A stretch of DNA of 29,133 nt from the IMG/VR virus record IMGVR_UViG_3300025132_000206, positions 1-29,133 of that record; one strand, written 5' to 3'. A program made the translations under genes and the position numbers. The notes beneath the pieces are model-generated. The model made no database searches, was not told where the DNA came from, and saw only the letters and a program-made list of their open reading frames with translations. The stretch is from a virus. This document shows positions 21,754 to 28,120 of this stretch, piece after piece (the stretch's first letter is position 1; the number at the start of each line of letters is the position of its first letter).

Positions 21754-23079
21754 ATGCCAACACCTTCGACCAGAACACCAGTCCGAATTGCAAGAGGATC
21801 TTACTCAGATCTAAACGGTTCTATCTCTGATATACAGGAGGGCGAAATTGTATATGCACAGGATGAGGACGCTTGTTATGTAAAAGAATCATCATCACTT
21901 GTCAAAGTCAAAGGTGATGTCGCTGATGACTCGATCACAGAAGCAAAGTTAAACGCAGATAATGCACCAACTAATGACTACGTTTTAACTGCAAAAAGTT
22001 CAGCTAGTGGGGGCTTGACTTGGGCGGCTGCATCGGGGGGAGGAGGTGGCGGACTATCCAGTGATGCACAGCGAAATACAGTAGGTGGAACTAATGCGGG
22101 CGATTCCTTCACAGGGACCGACGCAACAGATAACACTCTGATTGGATATGACGCTGGAACGGACATCACAACAGCAGATAAAAATTCTCTATACGGGTCA
22201 TATAGTGGAGATTCACTTACAACGGGTAGCTATAACACTTGCGTAGGTATGGAGGCTGGAGCAGCTCTCACAACTTCTAGTTATGGAGTGTATGTTGGAT
22301 ACGAGGCAGGTAAAACTTATAGTACAGAAAACCAGTTTGGAGCCTCGGCTCTATGTGTAGGTGGTCAAGCGGGTAAAAATTCTACTGGTGTAAAAAATAC
22401 TTTTATAGGGACAAAATGTGGTCAAAGCTCTGGGTCTGGTAATACGAATTGCTACATGGGTAATGAGACTGCAGGTACCCGAACAGGTAACTTTAACGTT
22501 GGTATAGGAGCCGCAGCATTTCCAACTGGCGGCGACGGTAGTTCAAATTGTGGACTGGGTTTTTACGTTTTTGGCAGTCTTACTTCGGGCTCGGATAATA
22601 CGGCAATTGGAGACAATGCAGGGGGTTTAACTACTGGATCTAATTGCACTATTTTGGGCCATGATGCGGCGGCCAGTTCAAATACAGTCTCTAATGAAAT
22701 AACGATAGGTGATACAAACGTCACTAAGTTCAGATTACCGGGACTTGATGGCTTTCAAATTGATGACAATGGAACAATTGATTTGCCGGGGGCTATAGAT
22801 GAGAACGTATATGAGTGCAGTGGCACAGAACTCGACCCAGATTTAGGGACCGTCCAATACAAGACCTTGGCAGCCAATACCACTCTTACGGAATCCCTTA
22901 CGGCTGGGCAAAGTATGCTTTTAATGGTTGATGATGGTACTGCCTACACAGTCACATGGCCTACGATGACTTGGGTTGGAGGTTCTGCTCCTACTCTCGC
23001 CACATCGGGTTACACCTGTATTGAATTATGGAAAATCGCTAGTACTTTATATGGTTGTCATGTGGGGGATGTTGCTTAA
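21754..23079 (+). CDS. Tail fibre with YadA-head-like repeats (441 aa)
   Basis: The N-terminus has TPVRIARGSYSDLN and IQEGEIVYAQDED, a third version of the anchor domain. After a GGGGGG linker (about residues 93-98), about residues 120-305 consist of repeats of the type NTLIGYDAG, NTCVGMEAG, NTAIGDNAGGLTTGS. These resemble the left-handed beta-roll of trimeric autotransporter heads, so a trimeric fibre is likely. NEITIGDTNVTKFRLPG (about 313-329) is a common closing motif of marine phage fibres. The C-terminal domain may be a receptor-binding tip. Its TAA overlaps the next ATG. Confidence 0.85.
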   Translation: MPTPSTRTPVRIARGSYSDLNGSISDIQEGEIVYAQDEDACYVKESSSLVKVKGDVADDSITEAKLNADNAPTNDYVLTAKSSASGGLTWAAASGGGGGGLSSDAQRNTVGGTNAGDSFTGTDATDNTLIGYDAGTDITTADKNSLYGSYSGDSLTTGSYNTCVGMEAGAALTTSSYGVYVGYEAGKTYSTENQFGASALCVGGQAGKNSTGVKNTFIGTKCGQSSGSGNTNCYMGNETAGTRTGNFNVGIGAAAFPTGGDGSSNCGLGFYVFGSLTSGSDNTAIGDNAGGLTTGSNCTILGHDAAASSNTVSNEITIGDTNVTKFRLPGLDGFQIDDNGTIDLPGAIDENVYECSGTELDPDLGTVQYKTLAANTTLTESLTAGQSMLLMVDDGTAYTVTWPTMTWVGGSAPTLATSGYTCIELWKIASTLYGCHVGDVA

Positions 23080-24128
23080 TGAGAGATCATTTCTTAAGAG
23101 CTAGCGGCGTTCCTTCTAGTGGTGGTAGTGGTAGTTTTGAACGAGGATTTTATGGCGGTACTGGTACTTCATTAGATAGAGATTCTAGTGGTGCAGCTTG
23201 GACGGCGGGAACATGGAGTAGTACTACGAAAAACGAGGCTAATGCCTGGTGTTTATACAGCGTCTCTTCACAAATCAGTTGGTTTACGATGTACTGGAAC
23301 AGTCAGATGGTTCAGGGATTTATTACGGCTAAAGAATTAACTGATGCGGGTGTTCCAAGTGGTGCCAAATTCAATAAATTTTCTACCTATGTCTGGGGAA
23401 AACTTAGCGATAGTTCTTCCGAAAGTGATCGTGTTCATCTACCTTTAGGCATTAGGTGGAATATGTTTCATACGACAGCAAGCTCAACTACTACTAACGA
23501 GCCTGGATACGCTGTTAAGTCAGGTGAGAGTCGAACTCTTTTATATCAGGATAGTGCTACAACACGGTTCCCTCCTTTTAATGATGCTTTTGACTATATG
23601 CAGGACAATCAAAATGGTGCTGATACATGTATTGAAAGTATGCAATTAGAGGGAATTACAAGATATGGTGGAACCACCAGCACTTCTACTGGAACAGGTC
23701 TTCTTGTTGAAATAGATGCAGGCGGTGGAAGTGATAGTTCTGCAAGTCCGTCAAGCTTTTTTACTTGGGATGGAAGTAGTGATGTGATAGTTGAAATCAG
23801 TGGAACTAAAGCAAATTACACTCCACAATTAAGAACTAATTTATATAAAAATAGAAATTGGAAATCTGATGTGGCTAAATATGATGACAGTCGTGATGAT
23901 ACGCACTATGGTTCAACCTATTGGATTGGTAATGGTACGTTGGCAAGTCCTGAACGTCCTTTCTCAATGAATACTACCTATATGGGCGGCAAGAATAAGA
24001 TGTTACATTCTAGTACATCCGAAACTAACGATTGGTATGACATAACTAATTCTGATTGGTCAATTAGTACTCTCGTTCAAAGTGATGCAGACGTTATAAA
24101 TGCACTAAAGTTAGACTACACCACTTAA
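23079..24128 (+). CDS. Putative receptor-binding or fibre tip protein (349 aa)
   Basis: I chose the ATG at 23079, in a TAATGA overlap with the fibre; an upstream in-frame start at 23055 would lie in fibre-coding sequence. The protein is rich in Ser, Gly, Thr, Trp and Asp (GGTGTSLDRDSSGAAWTAG; WDGSSDVIVEISGTKANYTP). It has no membrane segment or known motif that I recognise. The composition and place between a fibre and a fibre-assembly chaperone suggest a beta-rich tip protein. Function is inferred from context only. Confidence 0.6.
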   Translation: MRDHFLRASGVPSSGGSGSFERGFYGGTGTSLDRDSSGAAWTAGTWSSTTKNEANAWCLYSVSSQISWFTMYWNSQMVQGFITAKELTDAGVPSGAKFNKFSTYVWGKLSDSSSESDRVHLPLGIRWNMFHTTASSTTTNEPGYAVKSGESRTLLYQDSATTRFPPFNDAFDYMQDNQNGADTCIESMQLEGITRYGGTTSTSTGTGLLVEIDAGGGSDSSASPSSFFTWDGSSDVIVEISGTKANYTPQLRTNLYKNRNWKSDVAKYDDSRDDTHYGSTYWIGNGTLASPERPFSMNTTYMGGKNKMLHSSTSETNDWYDITNSDWSISTLVQSDADVINALKLDYTT

Positions 24129-24130
24129 TT

Positions 24131-24559
24131 ATGAGAATCGCAAAAATCGATGGTTCAACCATCAAGCAAATTGGAGAGCATAAAGTTCTTTTCCCAAACA
24201 CGTCTTTTAATCGTCTTGGCCCTACTGATAGCTTCTTAAGTGAAAACAACTGTAAGAAAGTTGCTGATGTAACTTACAATCAAGCGACTCAAAAACTGAA
24301 TCCTATAACACCAGTCATAGACGGGGATTACGTTAAGGAATTTGAAGCTGTAACCTTAACGACTGATGAGAAAACAGCAGTAGATAATCAGCAATTAGAA
24401 AAGGTAAGACTAGAGAGAAAGGAGAAATTAAAAGAAACAGATTGGCGAGCATCTAGCGATTTAACCCTTAGCGACGAGTGGAAAACCTATCGTCAAAATC
24501 TCCGTGACATTACGAATCAAGATCCTTGGAATATCACTTGGCCCACTATCCCTAGTTAA
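24131..24559 (+). CDS. Tail fibre assembly chaperone-like protein (142 aa)
   Basis: The C-terminal half contains RLERKEKLKETDWRASSDLT and SDEWKTYRQNLRDITNQ, then WPTIPS. The pattern 'R...L..TDW......L....W..YRQ.LRDI..Q' is that of the phage tail assembly chaperone family (Pfam Phage_tail_APC) found beside fibres. It would assist folding or attachment of the fibre encoded upstream. The first part, IAKIDGSTIKQIGEHKVLFP, is typical for the N-terminal beta portion. Two bases separate it from the preceding stop. Confidence 0.8.
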   Translation: MRIAKIDGSTIKQIGEHKVLFPNTSFNRLGPTDSFLSENNCKKVADVTYNQATQKLNPITPVIDGDYVKEFEAVTLTTDEKTAVDNQQLEKVRLERKEKLKETDWRASSDLTLSDEWKTYRQNLRDITNQDPWNITWPTIPS

Positions 24560-24563
24560 TTAG

Positions 24564-24809
24564 ATGGCATTTTCTACTGACAAGATTGCGACGACATTTA
24601 CTCATGCTGGTCATTCTGTAGATCTGATCAATACTTTGTCGGGTCAAGATACGCTCAATACTGAAGAGAAAGACACTATAAAAAGAAACGTAATCCATTT
24701 GGAGGTTATAAAACAATATACCCACGATTCAGGCTCAACTATCTGGACAACTGAAAATTTCACTGCCATAGATGCAGCAATCACCCTTGGTAAATCCAAG
24801 TATGAATGA
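24564..24809 (+). CDS. Small conserved phage protein (81 aa)
   Basis: The chain has VDLINTLSGQDTLNTEEKDT followed by IKRNVIHLEVIKQY and ends IWTTENFTAIDAAITLGKS. I recall similar proteins after fibre chaperones in cyanophages, where they have no assigned function. It is helical and soluble, without a signal or membrane segment. The last bases overlap the next start as ATGA. Confidence 0.6.
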   Translation: MAFSTDKIATTFTHAGHSVDLINTLSGQDTLNTEEKDTIKRNVIHLEVIKQYTHDSGSTIWTTENFTAIDAAITLGKSKYE

Positions 24810-24997
24810 TTAAAGATTTCGACGAATTTATTATCGTTAATAACGGGATCTATAAAAGAGTAGGTGAAATGGGCAGTATGCTTAAGAGCTGTCCGCATTG
24901 TGGAGATAGATTTTTTACGAAAGAACAAAGGAAGATATGGTGTAGCGCAGCTTGTAAAACGAGAGCGCACAGAAAACGTCAAGAATGCCAACAATAA
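24806..24997 (+). CDS. Small zinc-finger protein (63 aa)
   Basis: SCPHCGDRFFT and WCSAACKTRAHRKRQ give four cysteines spaced C-x2-C-x14-C-x3-C (about residues 29-51), followed by a basic helix. This is a small zinc-binding fold often found in phage and plasmid proteins ('C..CG..F.....+.+..YCS..C+..A.R.R'). It may bind nucleic acid or just be a folding scaffold. It lies among tail genes and is coupled to both neighbours (ATGA before, 13-base overlap after), so it is expressed with virion genes. Target unknown. Confidence 0.65.
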   Translation: MIKDFDEFIIVNNGIYKRVGEMGSMLKSCPHCGDRFFTKEQRKIWCSAACKTRAHRKRQECQQ

Positions 24998-25620
24998 AAA
25001 TACCGGAGATTAAGATACCCACAATTGATATACCTGAGTCGCCTTTCTTTACTGGATATTCCTTAACTGGTCTTGTTCCGGGGTGTCACCTATATCACCG
25101 AGATTTAAAAGTTTCGCGTAATCCTTCATTACTTTGGGCGGATATAAACGGAGTCTCTAATTCATGTCCAGAGGGTCAAATTCCTTCTTATGAACCAATG
25201 CGATATGACCCGGCTCGCATGATTTATACAGAACCTACCAGTACTAAAACAAGTCAGAAACCAGTACAACAAAAAAGACAACTTAAAGCCCCTCCTAAAA
25301 AGAAAAACGAGGAAGAGACTGATAAACCTTGTCCAGACCCAAATTCAAATCTAAGAATTGGATCATTCGCCAATGAGAAGAGGCTAGAGCGCGTTTCCAA
25401 ATTTGAAGTCGTAGAAGGTGACTGCTTACCAGTATGGGAAAAAGTCACGTATGCCGAAACTTATTTTCCCTCCCCCGGTCAAGCTATGAATACGACGGCG
25501 ACTGCACTTTTAGCTGTATCGGCCCCGCTAATTCTCAACGCAATCAAACCTATCGTAAAAAATCTAATTAAGAAACTTACTGGGAAGAAGGAAGAGAAGA
25601 AGAAGTCTTCTGAAACGTAG
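24985..25620 (+). CDS. I-P-rich putative virion protein with a C-terminal hydrophobic segment (211 aa)
   Basis: It begins with the repetitive IKIPEIKIPTIDIPESP. The centre has GCHLYHRDLKVSRNPSLL, YEPMRYDPARM, a Lys/Pro-rich linker (about residues 85-112) and RIGSFANEKRLERVSKFEV. The C-terminal part ATALLAVSAPLILNAIKPI (about 172-190) is hydrophobic, then strongly basic. This architecture recalls a protein common in marine cyanophages, usually listed as a hypothetical or structural protein. It could be membrane-associated. It ends the plus-strand block and overlaps the convergent gene by 44 bases. Confidence 0.65.
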   Translation: MPTIKIPEIKIPTIDIPESPFFTGYSLTGLVPGCHLYHRDLKVSRNPSLLWADINGVSNSCPEGQIPSYEPMRYDPARMIYTEPTSTKTSQKPVQQKRQLKAPPKKKNEEETDKPCPDPNSNLRIGSFANEKRLERVSKFEVVEGDCLPVWEKVTYAETYFPSPGQAMNTTATALLAVSAPLILNAIKPIVKNLIKKLTGKKEEKKKSSET

Positions 25621-26221
25621 ATTCTAATTTGTGCGTATGGGGTAATACTTGGTTTGGTACAGATGTAATGACGATATTTTTGCAACTTACTGCATCTTCT
25701 CCTACGAATTTGACTCCGAGTTTCATTTGCTCGGCGCAGACTTTAAGTCTCGACAAATTGACCTCTAATTTTTTAGCCTTCAACATGAACTCTTGAGTTT
25801 GACGATGTGTTCTAGCAGCAGCTAAACATTCATCATTAAATTTCTTTCCTAATGGTATTTGGAAACTAAGCGTCGCACCGTAGTTGAGATTAAAAGTTGT
25901 TTGATCTAACCTTTCTTGTTCAGCTACATAAAGTACGCGACCTGGATTAATTAAATTACCATCATCATCTTCTCTTGTGTCATAAATATTTGTTCTAGTT
26001 TTAGTACTTCTTGGTAAGGAAAAGTTCTCTCCTTGGGTAACAAAAGGAGTGAACGCTAATGTAGGTAATTGGCATTGTATTCCATTGCTATACCGGTGTG
26101 TTGGGAAATTTCCATTGATCGTTTGATAACCATTATTTATAACTGTTCCGCTACTAGATGCACTAGGGGAGCTAATCGTATTGTTCGCTAAAACTGGACT
26201 GCTAAATAGTATTAAACTCAG
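25577..26221 (-). CDS. Secreted hypothetical protein; start codon unresolved
   Basis: The frame continues upstream to an ATG at 26395, but that extension is the opposite phase of the preceding gene, is Arg/Ser-rich and looks like shadow. Conserved-looking sequence starts at about 26253 with FKHLFSLSLILFSSPVLAN, a signal peptide. No ATG, GTG or TTG lies in frame nearby. A CTG (26221-26219) overlaps the upstream TGA as CTGA, in the place of the ATGA used at other junctions of this operon; I set the boundary there. The mature part has QCQLPTLAFTPFVTQG, NLNYGATLSFQIPLGKKF, and a helical region with three cysteines. It resembles, from memory, proteins of marine cyanophages with unknown function. 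Confidence 0.6.
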   Translation of the reverse strand: MSLILFSSPVLANNTISSPSASSSGTVINNGYQTINGNFPTHRYSNGIQCQLPTLAFTPFVTQGENFSLPRSTKTRTNIYDTREDDDGNLINPGRVLYVAEQERLDQTTFNLNYGATLSFQIPLGKKFNDECLAAARTHRQTQEFMLKAKKLEVNLSRLKVCAEQMKLGVKFVGEDAVSCKNIVITSVPNQVLPHTHKLESTFQKTSSSLPSSQ

Positions 26222-26652
26222 TGAGAAAAGATGCTTAAACTGGTCTGCGTAGTTTCGGTGTTGATCGTTCTCTGGACTGTGGAAACTGCGTCGAGACCGG
26301 GAGCGAGGAAATTTTCGACGAGTGAAAAGGCATCGCCAGAACCAGGATTCGCTAATGTCCATTGAGGTTTGTTGTCGATGTCTGGTGTCACCCATCTAAA
26401 TGAAACACCTCCAACAGATTGTGATTCTGTGTAGATAGCGTCGGGTGAGATGGATTGCCCAGATACAAGTTTTATGCCAGAACCCTGTGCCTGATAGGAA
26501 TAGCCACTGCGAAAATTCTGAGTCACCACCGTCTCGACTATCGTTTGAACACTGCGAGACGAACTTTCCATCTGGCCTGTCGTGAAGCGGGGAGTAATAC
26601 TTCCAGCTTTGACAGGTGAGATAAAAACTAGTAGGAATAACCATTTCGTCAT
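26218..26652 (-). CDS. Secreted hypothetical protein (144 aa)
   Basis: MTKWLFLLVFISPVKAGS is a clear signal peptide, probably cleaved after AKA-like VKA. The mature chain is Ser/Thr/Gln-rich, with VQTIVETVVTQNFRSGYSY and VSFRWVTPDIDNKPQWTL. I recall proteins like this in cyanophages, with no assigned role. The start overlaps the stop of the tiny membrane gene (ATGA), and its TGA overlaps the unresolved start of the next gene. A virion or periplasmic location is inferred. Confidence 0.7.
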   Translation of the reverse strand: MTKWLFLLVFISPVKAGSITPRFTTGQMESSSRSVQTIVETVVTQNFRSGYSYQAQGSGIKLVSGQSISPDAIYTESQSVGGVSFRWVTPDIDNKPQWTLANPGSGDAFSLVENFLAPGLDAVSTVQRTINTETTQTSLSIFSH

Positions 26653-26744
26653 CTGTGTATATCGATGTAATGCTTATACATTAAAAAGCTAGCAATTAAA
26701 TAAAGGACTATAACGAGGAGACCGATGAGTATAGGTAAAGGCAT
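26649..26744 (-). CDS. Tiny single-span membrane protein (31 aa)
   Basis: Reading minus, ATG at 26744 overlaps the stop of the upstream gene (TGATG), and the TGA at 26649-26651 overlaps the ATG of the next (ATGA). The product starts MPLPILIGLLVIVLYLIASF and ends with a short basic MYKHYIDIHR. Nearly all of residues 4-22 is hydrophobic, so it is a single transmembrane helix. Precise coupling on both sides is the evidence that the frame is translated. It could be a holin- or spanin-related piece, a partner for the secreted neighbours, or a host-membrane effector; the family is unknown. Confidence 0.65.
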   Translation of the reverse strand: MPLPILIGLLVIVLYLIASFLMYKHYIDIHR

Positions 26745-27271
26745 CAGTCGATTTCGAGTGTTATTGAGCTTTGCATCGTCGCAGTTGTACCCGCACCCAT
26801 GTCGCTGAGAGATACTGACATTGCTTGATCTGATGCAAGACTCATGGTGACAGATCCGGGGTCTCCGCCGGAAATAGCTGTGACATCAGAGAAAATTGGA
26901 AGTGCCGTGATCACACCATCAGTGACTGTCCCTGAAAGTAGAGCTGGCTGAGCGTCACCCTCTAGATAAGTTTCTTGCACAGACCATGAATCCCCTGCTG
27001 TAGTAACGGCGAAACTCGTGTCATAGTCTATGGTTGGGATACCGTCTGTTATCGCTGCATCAGACAAATCTAAACTACCTATTGCATTAGCTACAGAATT
27101 AGCTGTTGGTGTAACATTTGATCCTTGCAAACTTACTGTCGTTCCAACTCGATTACTGGTTGTCGATGCACCAAGCGTACTCACCGAAACAACTGACTGC
27201 ATGGTGTGAGTAATGTCGGCTCTCGCAGGGGAAAGGATAAATACCAGTGGAAAGAGTAGTAGGTGTTTCAT
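26744..27271 (-). CDS. Secreted beta-rich hypothetical protein (175 aa)
   Basis: MKHLLLFPLVFILSPARADI is a signal peptide, with probable cleavage before DI. The mature part is acidic and Ser/Thr/Ala-rich with strands (ITHTMQSVVSVSTLGASTTS; SVTMSLASDQAMSVSLSD), with repeating small-residue patterns and no cysteine. I recall similar 'ADITH..QSSV.L.V' proteins from marine cyanophages, of unknown function. It overlaps the preceding gene by ATGA and the tiny membrane gene by TGATG. Confidence 0.7.
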   Translation of the reverse strand: MKHLLLFPLVFILSPARADITHTMQSVVSVSTLGASTTSNRVGTTVSLQGSNVTPTANSVANAIGSLDLSDAAITDGIPTIDYDTSFAVTTAGDSWSVQETYLEGDAQPALLSGTVTDGVITALPIFSDVTAISGGDPGSVTMSLASDQAMSVSLSDMGAGTTATMQSSITLEID

Positions 27272-27582
27272 TGAAGTTTGCCGTCGGGTCCGATATTTCT
27301 ACCAGTTATAGGATCTTTACGAGATTTGGTGTTGTCTCGGGTCTTACCATTACCCGGTTTTTTAGTCTTAATGTTGGTTACGCTTGAAAGGACTTGGCTG
27401 AGGAGACCCGCCGCAAAAGTCGTGTCTATGACTCGGGTTGTGTTAGTTGAGAGGTATGAATATGATATGACCCCTAAACACCAAACCAAGATTATGCTGC
27501 AAAAGAGGTTTGCTAACAGAGACGGTTTTTCTTGTTCGTCTTTTTCTTTTTCTTCTTGGGGTACTTCTTGGTAGTCATCCAT
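27268..27582 (-). CDS. Two-span membrane protein, holin-like candidate (104 aa)
   Basis: The N-terminus is acidic (DDYQEVPQEEKEKDEQEK), then comes LLANLFCSIILVWCLGVISY (about residues 22-41), then a second, weaker hydrophobic stretch FAAGLLSQVLSSVTNI (about 56-71), and a basic tail (KTKKPGNGKTRDNTKSRKDP). Two spans with a charged N-terminus and a basic C-terminus in about 100 residues fit a class II-like holin, but other small phage membrane proteins look alike and no endolysin is visible in this window. Its start is directly next to a copy of the recurrent element that reads on the other strand. Confidence 0.6.
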   Translation of the reverse strand: MDDYQEVPQEEKEKDEQEKPSLLANLFCSIILVWCLGVISYSYLSTNTTRVIDTTFAAGLLSQVLSSVTNIKTKKPGNGKTRDNTKSRKDPITGRNIGPDGKLQ

Positions 27583-27583
27583 T

Positions 27584-27598
27584 CCCTAGTTGAGTAAG
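27584..27598 (+). promoter_or_regulatory. Recurrent intergenic element within the minus-strand operon
   Basis: CCCTAGTTGAGTAAG matches 14 of 15 positions on the plus strand. It lies in the 38-base gap before the minus-strand gene starting at 27582. Its direction is thus opposite to the genes around it, unlike all other copies. Confidence 0.5.
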
Positions 27599-27620
27599 TA
27601 CTTAAATACTCTAGCAAAAG

Positions 27621-27773
27621 CTAAATAGGTTGGTCTTCCTCGGTTTCGTCGGTGGTCTTGCGATGGAGCTGCTGTTTATGACGATCATGCTCTTCAGTTA
27701 ATTGAAGGAAAATATCTTTGACTTTCTCCTTAAACTTCTCGTCTTCACTTTTAGTCTTCTTTTCCGAGTCCAT
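27621..27773 (-). CDS. Small charged protein (50 aa)
   Basis: Reading minus from ATG 27773, the product is MDSEKKTKSEDEKFKEKVKD followed by IFLQLTEEHDRHKQQLHRKT and a short acidic end. It is almost entirely Lys, Glu, Asp, Gln and His and should be helical. It overlaps the preceding gene by 23 bases in another frame, and the translation of a protein-like, charged helix with no stops supports it. No family recognised. Confidence 0.55.
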   Translation of the reverse strand: MDSEKKTKSEDEKFKEKVKDIFLQLTEEHDRHKQQLHRKTTDETEEDQPI

Positions 27774-27972
27774 GATTATACAAAAGTATGCCGATTAACG
27801 ATCTATAGTCTTTTATGCCCTCAGCAATTTTTTCTACTTGTATCATATCTTCAGAGTCCATAAACTTGTTATTTATATCTGAAGTTTTATGTAGATCCTC
27901 CTTAAGAAATTCAAGATCAGAAATGGCTTCGAGAAGTTTTTCTTGCCATTTGGTTCGTAAGGATGCGGTCAT
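27751..27972 (-). CDS. Small helical protein, first gene of the minus operon (73 aa)
   Basis: The chain TASLRTKWQEKLLEAISDLE continues FLKEDLHKTSDINNKF and DMIQVEKIAEGIKDYRSL, with regular hydrophobic spacing and no Cys. It is likely a helical bundle. There is no helix-turn-helix that I can recognise. It is the first gene leftward from the regulatory gap shared with the recombinase, a place where phage regulators are often found, but the sequence does not show that role. Confidence 0.6.
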   Translation of the reverse strand: MTASLRTKWQEKLLEAISDLEFLKEDLHKTSDINNKFMDSEDMIQVEKIAEGIKDYRSLIGILLYNHGLGKED

Positions 27973-27995
27973 TGGATTAATACGATAAGGTTTTA

Positions 27996-28011
27996 ATACA
28001 TACGTATGTAT
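27996..28011. promoter_or_regulatory. Perfect 16-bp palindrome, candidate operator
   Basis: ATACATACGTATGTAT is a perfect palindrome in the 148-base gap between the diverging minus operon and the recombinase. It lies 24 bases before the start of the 73-aa gene. Twelve of its bases (28000-28011) recur with one change at 28089-28100. A dimeric regulator's binding site is the simplest reading; an attachment-site arm is the alternative. Confidence 0.5.
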
Positions 28012-28056
28012 CGAACTTTTCCTGTCGCCTTCTAGTTAACCCGTCATAGGATTAGT

Positions 28057-28085
28057 TTGACTGAAAGCGACTAGGAAAATAGATT
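28057..28085 (+). promoter_or_regulatory. Sigma-70-like promoter for the serine recombinase
   Basis: TTGACT (28057-28062, five of six -35 bases) is followed after exactly 17 bases by TAGATT (28080-28085, four of six -10 bases). The expected transcription start, near 28092, falls inside the operator-like site. Confidence 0.55.
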
Positions 28086-28088
28086 CAT

Positions 28089-28100
28089 ATACGTAAGTAT
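28089..28100 (+). promoter_or_regulatory. Second ATACGTAWGTAT site, overlapping the recombinase transcription start
   Basis: ATACGTAAGTAT differs at one base from 28000-28011 and is 89 bases from it. It is placed just after the -10 element, where a bound protein would block transcription. Confidence 0.4.
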
Positions 28101-28120
28101 TATTGCTATAAGCTCTTTTA

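Noticed and set aside
22140-22700. Repeated segments in the 441-aa fibre as DNA-level repeats.
   Set aside because: Similarity is at the residue level (YadA-head-like units), not in the bases.
25577-26395. Full 272-aa reading frame of the last minus-strand gene.
   Set aside because: The first 50 or so residues are Arg/Ser-rich, lie opposite in phase to a better gene and precede a signal peptide; the true N-terminus is further downstream.
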